A stretch of DNA of 64,000 nucleotides. It comes from Kitasatospora sp052076145. Its GTDB lineage: Bacteria > Actinomycetota > Actinomycetes > Streptomycetales > Streptomycetaceae. Below, in pieces: positions 8,601-15,902 of the stretch; the first letter of the stretch is position 1, and every line of letters starts with the position of its first letter. Location of the stretch: assembly GCF_052076145.1 (NCBI RefSeq), contig NZ_CP197246.1, positions 4,216,001 through 4,280,000 on the forward strand, given 5' to 3'. The notes below the pieces were generated by a model, which was not told the DNA's origin, made no database searches, and saw only the letters and a list, made by a program, of their open reading frames with translations. The translations under genes and the position numbers were made by a program.

Positions 8601-11600
8601 AACGACACCGCCGTCCCGGTCGCCCCCGACACCCTGCCCGCGCTCTTCCAGGCGCAGGTGGCCGAGCGCGGCGCAGCCGTCGCCCTGGCCTTCGACGCCG
8701 GTCAGCCGAGCAGCACCGGTCAGCCAAGCAGCACCGAGCGGCCGAGCAGCACCGAGCAGCTCAGCTACACCGAGCTGAACGAGCGCGCCAACCGCCTCGC
8801 CCGGCTGCTGGTCGAGCACGGCGCGGGCCCCGAGCGGTTCGTGGCGATCGCCCTGGAGCGCTCGATCGAGCTGATCGTCGCCCAGCTCGCCGTACTCAAG
8901 GCCGGTGCGGCCTTCCTGCCGCTCGACCCGCGCTACCCGGCCGACCGGATCGCCTACATGCTCACCGACGCCGACCCGGCCCTGGTGATCACCACGGGCG
9001 CGGTCGCCGCCGAGTTGCTCGCCGACAGCGCTGTGCCGCGCCTGCTGGTCGAGCAGACCGACACCGCCGCGTACCCGGCCGGGGATCTCACCGACGCCGA
9101 CCGCAGCGCGCCGCTCACGGCCCGCCACCCGGCGTACGTGATCTACACCTCCGGCTCCACCGGCCGCCCCAAGGGTGTGGTGGTCACCCACACCGGGCTG
9201 GCCAGCATGGTGGAGAGCCAGCGCACGGGGCTCGCCGTCACCACCGACAGCCGGGTGCTGCTCTTCGCCTCGCCGAGCTTCGACGCGGCCGTCTGGGAGC
9301 TGGGCATGGCTCTGCTCACCGGCGCCCGTGCGGTGCTCGCCGATGCCGAACGCCTGCTCCCCGGGCCCTCGTTGGTCGAGCTGATCGCCGAGCAGGGCGT
9401 CACCCACGTCACCCTGCCGCCGACCGCGCTGGCCGTGCTGGCGCCGGATGCGCTGCCCGTCGGCGGCACCCTGGTGGTGGCCGGCGAGGCCTGCCCGCCC
9501 GACCTGGTCGAGTACTGGTCCGGCCGACTGCGGATGGTCAACGCCTACGGCCCGACCGAGTCGACGGTCTGCGCCAGCATGAGCGCGCCGCTCTCCGGTC
9601 GCGTCCTGCCGCCGATGGGCCTTCCGGTCGCCAACACCCAGCTGTACGTGCTGGATTCGTCCCTCCAGCCGGTCCCGGCCGGGGTGGTCGGTGAGCTGTG
9701 GATCGCCGGTGCCGGGCTGGCCCGGGGCTACCTGAACCGCCCCGACCTCTCCGCCGAACGCTTCGTCGCCAACCCCTTCGGCGAGCCGGGCAGCCGGATG
9801 TACCGCTCGGGTGACCTCGTCCGCCGTCAGGCCGACGGCAGCCTGGAGTACCTGGGCCGGGCCGACCACCAGGTCAAGGTGCGCGGCTTCCGGATCGAGC
9901 CGGGCGAGATCGAGGCCGTGCTCGCCCGGCACCCCTCGCTGGCCCAGGCGTTCGTCCTGGTCCGGGAGGACCGGCCGGGCGACCGCCGCCTGGTCGGGTA
10001 CGCCGTCGCCGAGCCGGGCGAGCGGGTCGACGCGGCCGCGCTGCGGGCCTTCGTCGGCGAGACGCTGCCCGACTACATGGTCCCCTCCTCGGTGGTGGCC
10101 CTGGAGGCGCTGCCGCTCACCGCCAACGGCAAGGTCGACCGCAAGGCGCTGCCCGCGCCGGAGGTCGCCGCCACCGGCCCGCGCACCGCCCCGGCCACCC
10201 CGCAGGAGGCCGCCCTCTGCGTGAGCTTCGCCGAGGTGCTCGGCACCGAACTGGTGGGCGCCGACGAGTCGTTCTTCGATCTCGGCGGTGACAGCATCCT
10301 GGCGATCCAGTTCGTCGCCAGGGCCCGCGCCGCCGGTCTGGTGGTCACCGTCCGCGAGGTCTTCCAGCACCGTACGGCGCAGGCCCTGGCCGCCGTCGCC
10401 CGCCCGCTGGAGACGGCCCCGACCGTCACCCGGTCGGTGTTCGCCGACGCCGAGTCCGAGCAGGAGGCCGCCGAACTCCTGGCTGCCGAGCCCGAGTTCG
10501 CGGACGCCCTGCCGCTCTCCTCGCTCCAGGAGGGCTTCCTCTTCCACGCCCTGCTGGCCGACGAGGAGATCGACGTCTACACCACCCAGGTCTTCTTCGA
10601 CCTGCACGGCGGCCTCGACCTCCCCCGGCTGCGCTCCTCCGCCGAGCAGCTGCTCGCCCGGCACCCCGGCCTGCGGGCCGGCTTCCGCCAGGCGGGCCTC
10701 AGCCGCCCGCTCCAGGTGATCCACCGCGAGGTCGAACTCCCCTGGTACGAGGACGACCTGAGCGGGCACGGCGGGCAGGCCGTCGCCGAGGCCGAGCGGC
10801 TCGCCCAGGCCGACCGGCTGCGGAAGTTCGACTTCGAGCGCCCGCCGCTGCTGCGCCTGCGGGTCGTCAAGCTGGGCGACTCGCTGCACCGGGTGATTCT
10901 GACTGGCCACCACATCCTCTGGGACGGCTGGTCGGTGCCCGTCCTGCTCGACGAGCTGTTCACGGCGTACGGCCGGGGCGGCGACGCGAGCGGCCTGCCC
11001 GCGCCGACGCCCTTCCGGGACTACCTCGACTGGGTCGCCGGGCAGGAACACGCTGCCGCCCGCGCTGCCTGGGCGGAGTCGCTCTCCGGCGGGCCCCGGC
11101 CGACGCTGGTCGCCCCGGAGGCGGCCCACCGTGAGCCCGTCCAGCAGCACTCCGTCGGCGTCGAGCTGACGGAGGAGTTCACCGCCGCGCTGGCGGACGC
11201 CGCCCGTGAGCACGGCGTCACCCTCAACACCGTGGTGCAGGGCGCCTGGGCACTGGTGCTGGCCCGGATGACCGGGGAGCAGGACGTCGTCTTCGGCGCC
11301 ACCGTCTCCGGCCGCCCGGCCGAGATCCCCGGCGTCGAGCGGATGATCGGGATGTTCCTCAACACCCTGCCCGTCCGAGTCCGCCTCGACGAGGACGAGC
11401 CGCTCGCCGGGCTGCTCGCCCGACTCCAGGACGAGCAGGCCAGGCTGATGCCGCACCACCACCTAGGGCTCAGCGAGATCCAGCAACTCGCTGGCGGCAA
11501 GGTCCTGTTCGACACCACCACGATCCACCAGAACGCCCCGCTCGACGTCTCCGCGCTGGCCGCCAAGCTCGACGGCCTCCGGCTCGGCGACGCCGACAGC

Positions 11601-11843
11601 ATCGATGCGACGCACTACCCGCTCCGGATGCAGGCCGTCCCCGCCCTCCACGGCACCGGCCTCGAACTCCGGATCGGCTACCGCCCGGACGTCTACGATC
11701 AGCCGGAGGCACAGCGCATCCTCGACCAACTCCACCGCGCCGTAGCCACCTTGGTGGAGGCCCCGCAGACCCCGGTCGGCCGGGTCGAGCTGATATCCGC
11801 CGAGGAGCAGGCTCAGCTCCTGGCCGGCTGGGGAGGTTATTAG
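2682..11843 (+). CDS. Nonribosomal peptide synthetase, C-A-T-E-C-A-T-C
   Basis: A 3053-residue two-module synthetase with an extra terminal condensation domain. Order by residue: C1 (about 14-450; HHVTIDA, second His 147), A1 (about 470-950; TSGSTGKPKG at 613-622), T1 (GGDS, carrier Ser 1001), epimerase (HHLVVDGVSW at 1194, EGHGRE at 1325, RTAGWFT at 1341), C2 (HHLLLDG at 1668), A2 (TSGSTGRPKG near 2156), T2 (carrier Ser 2538), C3 (HHILWDG at 2743). A1 pocket residues read D657 L658 P661 K699 V725 G727 E751 V759 G760 K947, eight of ten as in the Asn code. A2 reads D2201 A2202 W2205 T2244 V2265 A2267 A2288 V2296 C2297 K2484, Phe-like. Predicted product core: D-Asn (or hydroxy-Asn)-Phe passed to C3. 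There is no TE or reductase, and the protein stops in the linker after C3. C1 resembles EntF/DhbF-type first condensation domains. Confidence 0.96.
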   Translation: MSEAKSEAKRQSRLPLSAAQTGIWFAHQLDASGCRYNISEYKDIHGPVDPELMDTAWRRLIDETGTYRVMAVRQEQGGLVQYVDPDVGDRHLPFLDLSAEPDPHATAKAWMDADLTRPVDLAEGRVHSFALLKLAEDRYYYYQRAHHVTIDAYGGSLVGTRVAEIYTALAKGEEPAECTFDPLPLVLEEDAAYRASEAAAADLQYWVEQLADRPEPRRLVDRTAEPGDDRPAIGFFRRTVTLSQQHTDRLRETARSARAPWSILLIALTGAYLQRMTGQQKQILGLPVTGRATPAARRTPSMASNWVPLLLDVRPEESAAQLVRQTVGAVRGGLKHQLPRYEDVCRALGLTGSEDGLVGPTVNIMSFDSELHFGEHTAFAHNLSNGPVDDLCIAVYDRADGQGLTIDFDASPELYRESEVAEHQDRFLRFLQAVLDDPETPLGQIDLLTPEERHQLLTEWNSAALAAPYELGALEAFEAQAERTPDAPAVVCDGVTVSYRELDERGNRLAHHLRALGAGPDDVVGVLLDRTPELLASLLGVWKAGAAYVPMDPSWPTARLDTVLSDAGAVAVVTDRQLAFTGPTVAPGAEQGSPATRLSGAHDPDRLAYVIYTSGSTGKPKGVQIGHRSLANYLGWAVQDYTGNGGGGALFSSVAFDLVVPTLWVPLMTGAPVQLFPQGRDLAELGSWLVESGPFDFLKLTPGHLEMLSHQLTPAEAKGLTPVLVVGGEALLSQVAERWCAWLGGGRVVNEYGPTEITVGNCVFDVTGPQPTEVVPIGRAIPATSMYVLDGALQPVPVGTVGELWIGGSGLARGYLGQPAMTAERFVPDPFGAPGGRLYKTGDTARVLPDGNVDYLGRGDDQVKIRGYRVEIGEIEAALGRHDSVAQAVVLVREDRPGDKRLVAYVVPTRPLDTAELLAFAGTLLPEYMVPATVLTLDALPLTANGKVDRAALPAPELPSAESSRAPRTPREELFCELLAEVLGLAHVGPDDSFFDLGGDSIMSIQLVSRARRAGLTITARDVFTRKTAAGLADAALDLPQAATEAPGAGIGVVPLTPIAHWLAEHPGAVEQFDAYNQSMTLRVPAALTEAELTAALQALLDHHDALRLRTTDDWQSEITAPGSVTAAACIRHVDATGLDTDADGRDDEAFRALRTEEALAARARLAPREGVTVQAVWFDRGPTESGQLLLMVHHLVVDGVSWRILAPDLAEAWQAVTEGRAPALDPVGTSYRGWAHRLAAEAQRPEREAELGWWQATLDGAEPSWINPVTDTHGSAERLTLRLPAEITEQLLTTLPAAFHAEVNDVLLAAFALACDGAALLDLEGHGRESDALGGGDLSRTAGWFTSLYPVRLDAGALDLAEARAGGPAAGALLKRVKEQLRAVPDKGIGYGLLRHLNPRTGPLLAELPRPQIGFNYLGRFAAAEAEADWAVVPELDGRVPGADERMPLAHRVEVNALTQDGPHGPELVAEWSWAPRLRSAGSVRRLAEAWFDALRALATHATSPGAGGRTPSDLAPAGLQQSEIEALEAEIPDLADVLPLSPLQEGLFFHGLYDTQEADVYLAQLELDLEGPLDPAALRAAAEALLDRHANLRAGFRSSLRRPVQVIPASVELPWREADVTDRPEQAEQIAAEERGRRFDLARPPLLRFALLRLADGHHRLVLTNHHLLLDGWSMPVLIQELLALYAAGGDGTVLPRVRPYREHLQHLDTQDRMAARAAWQAALAGLEEPTRVRAVAPGRVPVPPKRLEFRAPEQLGTALAEQARAHGLTLNTLLQGAWAITLGRITGSTDVTFGVTVSGRSPELRGSERMVGLFINTLPLRLRLRASETVAELLGRLQTEQSGLLEHQHLGLAEIQELAGLGELFDTAMVFENYPLDASALHAPAGGVRLTDVRVHDAVHYTLGLMAVPEGDTLAFRMDYQTDLLSAAEAQEIADRLLRVLHALAADPALPLGRLDALAPEERHRLLTEWNDTAVPVAPDTLPALFQAQVAERGAAVALAFDAGQPSSTGQPSSTERPSSTEQLSYTELNERANRLARLLVEHGAGPERFVAIALERSIELIVAQLAVLKAGAAFLPLDPRYPADRIAYMLTDADPALVITTGAVAAELLADSAVPRLLVEQTDTAAYPAGDLTDADRSAPLTARHPAYVIYTSGSTGRPKGVVVTHTGLASMVESQRTGLAVTTDSRVLLFASPSFDAAVWELGMALLTGARAVLADAERLLPGPSLVELIAEQGVTHVTLPPTALAVLAPDALPVGGTLVVAGEACPPDLVEYWSGRLRMVNAYGPTESTVCASMSAPLSGRVLPPMGLPVANTQLYVLDSSLQPVPAGVVGELWIAGAGLARGYLNRPDLSAERFVANPFGEPGSRMYRSGDLVRRQADGSLEYLGRADHQVKVRGFRIEPGEIEAVLARHPSLAQAFVLVREDRPGDRRLVGYAVAEPGERVDAAALRAFVGETLPDYMVPSSVVALEALPLTANGKVDRKALPAPEVAATGPRTAPATPQEAALCVSFAEVLGTELVGADESFFDLGGDSILAIQFVARARAAGLVVTVREVFQHRTAQALAAVARPLETAPTVTRSVFADAESEQEAAELLAAEPEFADALPLSSLQEGFLFHALLADEEIDVYTTQVFFDLHGGLDLPRLRSSAEQLLARHPGLRAGFRQAGLSRPLQVIHREVELPWYEDDLSGHGGQAVAEAERLAQADRLRKFDFERPPLLRLRVVKLGDSLHRVILTGHHILWDGWSVPVLLDELFTAYGRGGDASGLPAPTPFRDYLDWVAGQEHAAARAAWAESLSGGPRPTLVAPEAAHREPVQQHSVGVELTEEFTAALADAAREHGVTLNTVVQGAWALVLARMTGEQDVVFGATVSGRPAEIPGVERMIGMFLNTLPVRVRLDEDEPLAGLLARLQDEQARLMPHHHLGLSEIQQLAGGKVLFDTTTIHQNAPLDVSALAAKLDGLRLGDADSIDATHYPLRMQAVPALHGTGLELRIGYRPDVYDQPEAQRILDQLHRAVATLVEAPQTPVGRVELISAEEQAQLLAGWGGY
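8703..8774 (+). repeat. Four 18-bp tandem repeats inside the A2 domain
   Basis: Four adjacent 18-base units begin at 8703, 8721, 8739 and 8757. They encode QPSSTG, QPSSTE, RPSSTE and QLSYTE. The last copy is the normal A-domain core around LSYTELNERAN; the first three are extra copies. They lengthen a surface loop between the first strands of the A2 N-terminal subdomain and keep the reading frame. The pattern suggests recent slippage or duplication within the gene. Confidence 0.9.
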
Positions 11844-11915
11844 GGCCTGCTGGGCCCCGCGCCCCCGTTAGTGCATGGCTGATACGTGCGATGAGCTGGT
11901 AGGAAGTGAATCACT

Positions 11916-12671
11916 ATGGATAGCAACGATGTAGTACGCCTGGAACAGGTCACCCGTTCCTACGGCGCCGGGCAGAACGCCGTCACCGCACTCGGCGGTG
12001 TGACCGTCGGCTTCGCCCGCGGCACCTTCACCGCCGTCATGGGCCCGTCGGGCTCGGGCAAGAGCACCCTGCTCCAGTGCGCGGCCGGGCTCGACCGGCC
12101 GGACTCCGGCCAGGTCATGGTGGACGGCGTCGACCTGGGCAGCCTCGACGAGACCGCCCTCACCGTGCTGCGGCGCGAGCAACTCGGTTTCATCTTCCAG
12201 TCCTTCAACCTGCTCGGCGCCCTCACGGCCGAGCAGAACGTCGGCCTCCCGCTCCGCCTCGCCGGGCGCAAGCCCGACAGCGGTAAGGTCCGGGCCGCCC
12301 TCGCCCAGGTCGGCCTGGGCGAGCGGGTCGGCCACCTGCCGTCCCAGCTCTCCGGCGGCCAGCAGCAGCGCGTCGCCATCGCCCGCGCGCTGATCTCCGC
12401 CCCCAAGGTGCTCTTCGCCGACGAGCCGACCGGCGCCCTGGACAGCTCCAGCAGCCGCGACGTGCTCGCCCTGCTCCGCTCGCTGGTCGACGAGCAGGGC
12501 CAGAGCACCATCATGGTCACCCACGACCCGGTCGCCGCCTCGTACGCGGACACCGTGCTCTTCCTGGCCGACGGCCAGGTCGTCGACCGGCTCGTGGCGC
12601 CCGACCCGCAGACCGTCGCCGAGCGGATGACCAGCCTGGAGTCGGCCCGGGGCGGCGGTGCGCCGCGATGA
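11916..12671 (+). CDS. ABC transporter ATP-binding protein (MacB/LolD type)
   Basis: A 251-residue ABC ATPase of the subfamily that works with FtsX-like permeases in MacB/LolCDE-type export. Walker A is GPSGSGKST (residues 43-51), the signature is LSGGQQQRVAIA (around 145), and Walker B is VLFADEPTGALDS. The switch His lies in MVTHDP. It starts 72 bases after the NRPS stop and overlaps the permease gene by four bases (ATGA). The likely job is export of, or self-protection against, the peptide. Substrate assignment rests on context only. Confidence 0.93.
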   Translation: MDSNDVVRLEQVTRSYGAGQNAVTALGGVTVGFARGTFTAVMGPSGSGKSTLLQCAAGLDRPDSGQVMVDGVDLGSLDETALTVLRREQLGFIFQSFNLLGALTAEQNVGLPLRLAGRKPDSGKVRAALAQVGLGERVGHLPSQLSGGQQQRVAIARALISAPKVLFADEPTGALDSSSSRDVLALLRSLVDEQGQSTIMVTHDPVAASYADTVLFLADGQVVDRLVAPDPQTVAERMTSLESARGGGAPR

Positions 12672-14650
12672 ACGGCCTCCTGCTGCTGCTCCCCGTCGCC
12701 GCCGCCACCCTGCGCCGCCGGTGGCTGGCCTTCCTCGGCTCGTTCGTCGCGCTCGCGCTCGGCGTCGCCGTGATGTCCGCCGCCGGGGTGCTGCTCAACA
12801 CCACCATGGGTGAGGACTCGCTGCCCGGCGCGCCCTCGCTGCACAAGCTGATCAGCTTCATGGCCGCGATGGCCGGGTTCGTCTCGGTCTTCGTGGTCTC
12901 CAGCACCTTCGCCTTCGCCGTCGCCCAGCGCCGCCAGGAGACGGCGATGCTCCGGGCCGTCGGCGCCACCCCCCGGCAGGTCCGCTGGCTGGTCCTCGGC
13001 GAGGCCGTCGTGGTCGCCGTCGTGGCCGCTGTCGCCGGCTGCCTGCTCGGCCTGGCCGTCGCCCCCGCGATCGCCTCCTGGCTGGTCTCGCAGGGCGCCG
13101 CCCCGGCCGGGTTCCGCTCCGAGCCCGCCCTGCTGCCGCTGCTGCTCGCCGGAGCGGGGGGCCTCGCCGTCGCCCTGCTCGGCGCCTTCGCGGCGTCCCG
13201 CCGGGCAGGTCGGGTCCGGCCGGTCGAGGCGCTCAGCGAGGTCGCCGTCGACAAGAAGGTGATGCCGCCGATCCGCTGGATCGGCGCCGTGCTCTACCTC
13301 GGCCTGTTCGTCTACACGCTCCAGACCTTCATCTCGCCGTCCGGCTCGATGATGGCCGACCCGCAGTCGCGTGACCCGGAGACCACCCCGCAGTGGGCGC
13401 TGCTCTTCGACGTGATGGCGGTGCTGGCGATCGTGCTGGTCGCCCCCGTCCTGGTGCCGCCGGTGGTCCGTCTCTTCACCGCGCTCGTCCCGCTCTTCCC
13501 CGGCGCGGCCGGTCTGATCGCCCGGCAGAACGCGCTCGCCGCGATCCGCCGCACGGTCTCCACCGCGACCCCGGTCTTCCTGGTCATCGGCCTGGCCGGC
13601 TCCGTGGTCGGCGGCACCGTCGCGTTCAGTGACGCGATGGCCGCCCAGGGCCGCGCGGCCCTCAAGGCGCCGTACGTGATCGAGCCCGGCCGCTCCGGCG
13701 CCATCCCCGCCGACGCCCTCCAACGCCTGGCCGCCCTCCCCGGCGCCCAGCTGACCACCGCCGGAGTCGTCCAGTTCACCGGCCTCACCGGCCAGGAGCA
13801 GCGCCTCGCCCCCGGCCGCCCCGCCGACCTGCCGATCCCCGAGAACGGCCTGGCCGTCGACGGCGACCTGCGCACCGCCTGGAACCTCACCGCCGACGCA
13901 GGCTCGCTCGCCGACCTGCACGGCAGGACCGTCGCCGTCTCCTCCGACATGGCCAAGGTCTTCGGCTGGCAGGTCGGCGACACCCTCAACGCGACCCTCG
14001 GCGACGGCACGACCGCCCAGCTGCGCCTGGTCGCCCAGGTGCACCACCTGCTGCCGCACCTGCCGGAGATCGTCGTCCCCCGCGAAGCCCTCAGCGGCCG
14101 GGCGGCCGTCAACGTCGCCTACCTGGGCGTCGGCGCCGGGGCGGACGTCACCAAGGCCCTCGGCGACCCGACGGTGGCCACGGCCACCACCGGCGGCGCC
14201 TGGGTCGATGCCCACAACGAGCAGACCACCAAGAACGGCTGGATCTCCATGCTGGCGATCCTCGGCCCGGCCCTGCTCTACGCCCTGATCGCCATCGTCA
14301 ACACGATGATGATGTCCACGGGTGACCGCCTCCGGGATTTCGCGACCCTCCGCCTCACCGGCGGCACCCGCCGCCAGGTGCTGCGCGTGGTGGCCGTCGA
14401 GACCCTGCTCGTGGTCGCCACGGCGGCTGCCCTCGGCCTGATCGTCACGCTGGTCACCCAGTACGCGACCGTCCTGTTGATCGAGAACCGCATCCTCGAC
14501 ACGGCCCAGAGCGCGGCCTACCAGCTGCCCTGGACAGCCCTCGCCGGCTCGGCCGCCGTCTGCCTGGTCCTCGCCCTCACCGCCAGCCTCATCCCCGCCC
14601 GCCTGGCCCTGCGCACCCGCCCCCTCGACCTGGTGGCCGGCCGCCAGTAG
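12668..14650 (+). CDS. ABC transporter permease with two FtsX domains
   Basis: A 660-residue permease partner of the preceding ATPase. It has an N-terminal membrane anchor (about 7-40), a first FtsX-like block of three helices (about 55-175) containing RRQETAMLRAVGATPRQV, further helices near 200-290, a large extracellular domain (about 310-500), and a second FtsX block (about 525-655) containing RLRDFATLRLTGGTRRQV. The repeated coupling-helix motif and duplicated FtsX layout are typical of actinobacterial peptide-antibiotic exporters. Translation is coupled to the ATPase through the ATGA overlap. A strong hairpin follows the stop. Confidence 0.92.
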   Translation: MNGLLLLLPVAAATLRRRWLAFLGSFVALALGVAVMSAAGVLLNTTMGEDSLPGAPSLHKLISFMAAMAGFVSVFVVSSTFAFAVAQRRQETAMLRAVGATPRQVRWLVLGEAVVVAVVAAVAGCLLGLAVAPAIASWLVSQGAAPAGFRSEPALLPLLLAGAGGLAVALLGAFAASRRAGRVRPVEALSEVAVDKKVMPPIRWIGAVLYLGLFVYTLQTFISPSGSMMADPQSRDPETTPQWALLFDVMAVLAIVLVAPVLVPPVVRLFTALVPLFPGAAGLIARQNALAAIRRTVSTATPVFLVIGLAGSVVGGTVAFSDAMAAQGRAALKAPYVIEPGRSGAIPADALQRLAALPGAQLTTAGVVQFTGLTGQEQRLAPGRPADLPIPENGLAVDGDLRTAWNLTADAGSLADLHGRTVAVSSDMAKVFGWQVGDTLNATLGDGTTAQLRLVAQVHHLLPHLPEIVVPREALSGRAAVNVAYLGVGAGADVTKALGDPTVATATTGGAWVDAHNEQTTKNGWISMLAILGPALLYALIAIVNTMMMSTGDRLRDFATLRLTGGTRRQVLRVVAVETLLVVATAAALGLIVTLVTQYATVLLIENRILDTAQSAAYQLPWTALAGSAAVCLVLALTASLIPARLALRTRPLDLVAGRQ

Positions 14651-14674
14651 CCAGTCGCACCACCAGGGCACGAA

Positions 14675-14707
14675 GAAGGGTCCGACTCGGAACGAGTCGG
14701 ACCCTTC
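14675..14707. terminator. Bidirectional hairpin terminator
   Basis: A perfect 15-bp stem (14675-14689 with 14693-14707) closes a three-base GAA loop. It lies between the convergent stops of the permease and the hydroxylase and can serve both. No long U-run follows, as is usual for high-GC actinobacteria. Confidence 0.85.
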
Positions 14708-14725
14708 CCCTTATATAGGCCGATG

Positions 14726-15667
14726 TCAGTCGGACATGGCGACGAGCACGCGCCGGCTCCCCGTGAACGGCCGCCGCCCGTGCCCGACGAGCACGTTGTC
14801 GATCAGCAGCACGTCCCCCGGGCGCCAGTCGACGTTCACCGCGCACTCCAGTCCACGGTCGCGGATCTGCTCGACCCACTCGGCGGGGATCGGCGTGCCG
14901 TCGGCGAGGGTGACGGACTGCGGCAGGTCCTCCGGCGGCAGGATGCTGGCCAGGGTGGCGGCGGTCTCGTCGCCGAGCCCGGCCGGGTGCCACTGGTCGG
15001 CCTGGTTGAACCAGACCTCGGTGCCGGTCACCGGGTGCCGGGTGGTGGCCGGGCGCAGCTGCGCGACCCGCAGGCCGCCGTCCTTCTTCCACTCCCAGGT
15101 CGCGGCCGTCCCGGAGAGGAACGCCTCGACCTCCTCGCGGCTCTCGGTCTCGAAGGTCTGCTGCCAGCTCTTGCCGAAGCCGTAGCCGTCGTGCAGGTTC
15201 TGCAGGTAGCGGACGCCGCCGGAGAACGCCTCCCGCACCTCCGGGTCGAGCGCCTCCAGCCACCGGACGCCGTCCACCACGGGGGTGGCGCCGCCGGTCT
15301 CGGCCGCGATCTCGCAGTAGAACGCGAGCCGGGCCGGCCACTGGTGGGCGTACGACATCTCGTTGTGCATCGAGATGGTGAACTCCTGGGGGTACTCCGT
15401 GGAGGTGTAGAGGTTCTGCCCGACCTTGGTGCGCGGCGAGTTACCGTGCACGTACGCCAGGCGGTTCGGCAGCAGCAGGTCGAAGACCTTGTCGAGCTCG
15501 CCGGGCGTCACGCCGAAGCCGCGGAAGACCAGGGCCTTCTCACGCGTCAGCAGACCGGCGAGGTCGTCCAGCCGCTGGAGGTGGTCGATCAGACCGTACG
15601 GGGTGGCCTCGGCGCCGACGTCCGCCGGGCCGATCTCAGCCGGAATCCAGTTCTGTTCTGCGCCCAT
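14726..15667 (-). CDS. SyrP/TauD-family Fe(II)/2-oxoglutarate hydroxylase
   Basis: A 313-residue non-haem iron dioxygenase. The metal triad is H101-x-E103 (in SMHNEMSYAH) with the distal H296 in VGHGRRPF, and Arg 305/306 is placed to bind 2-oxoglutarate. HxE rather than HxD is the form seen in clavaminate synthase, AsnO and SyrP-type beta-hydroxylases. SyrP acts on a carrier-bound Asp and AsnO on free Asn, so beta-hydroxylation of the Asn-like residue of module 1 is the most natural guess. Hydroxylation of Phe or Dap is possible. It converges on the exporter genes and diverges from the SARP regulator. GGAGAG precedes the ATG. Confidence 0.9.
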   Translation of the reverse strand: MGAEQNWIPAEIGPADVGAEATPYGLIDHLQRLDDLAGLLTREKALVFRGFGVTPGELDKVFDLLLPNRLAYVHGNSPRTKVGQNLYTSTEYPQEFTISMHNEMSYAHQWPARLAFYCEIAAETGGATPVVDGVRWLEALDPEVREAFSGGVRYLQNLHDGYGFGKSWQQTFETESREEVEAFLSGTAATWEWKKDGGLRVAQLRPATTRHPVTGTEVWFNQADQWHPAGLGDETAATLASILPPEDLPQSVTLADGTPIPAEWVEQIRDRGLECAVNVDWRPGDVLLIDNVLVGHGRRPFTGSRRVLVAMSD

Positions 15668-15902
15668 GGGGGACAGCTCTCTCCGTAGTCGGATATATCA
15701 CCGCCACCCTTGCCGCGCCGACCATGCGAGATCATTACAGCTTCTATACACCCCCTGAAGATTACCCTCCGTAAGGGGGGGAGCGGTGGAGCGTTCCGAC
15801 CGGTACTGTGATCATCGGCGGGGGAGGGACGTGCTACAGACCCTCATGCCGGTACGGACGTCCTCAAAAACGGGGAGGGGCGTCCGATGAACGGGGGATC
15901 GG
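15668..15902. promoter_or_regulatory. Divergent promoter region, hydroxylase / SARP regulator
   Basis: A gap of about 235 bases between divergent starts. It is clearly richer in A/T than its surroundings at 15690-15780 (for example GGATATATCA, and CATTACAGCTTCTATACA). Promoters for both genes are inferred here. I did not find a clear pair of SARP heptamers, so autoregulation is only possible. Confidence 0.4.

Noticed and set aside
2604..11462. Very long open frame on the minus strand opposite the NRPS
   Set aside because: It is a by-product of high-GC codon bias. The translation is a low-complexity Gly/Arg/Val/Leu string without domains, while the plus strand carries clear NRPS motifs.
11844..11915. 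Possible frameshift hiding a third NRPS module after C3
   Set aside because: Only 72 bases separate the NRPS stop from a well-supported ABC ATPase gene. No A-domain motif appears in any frame there.
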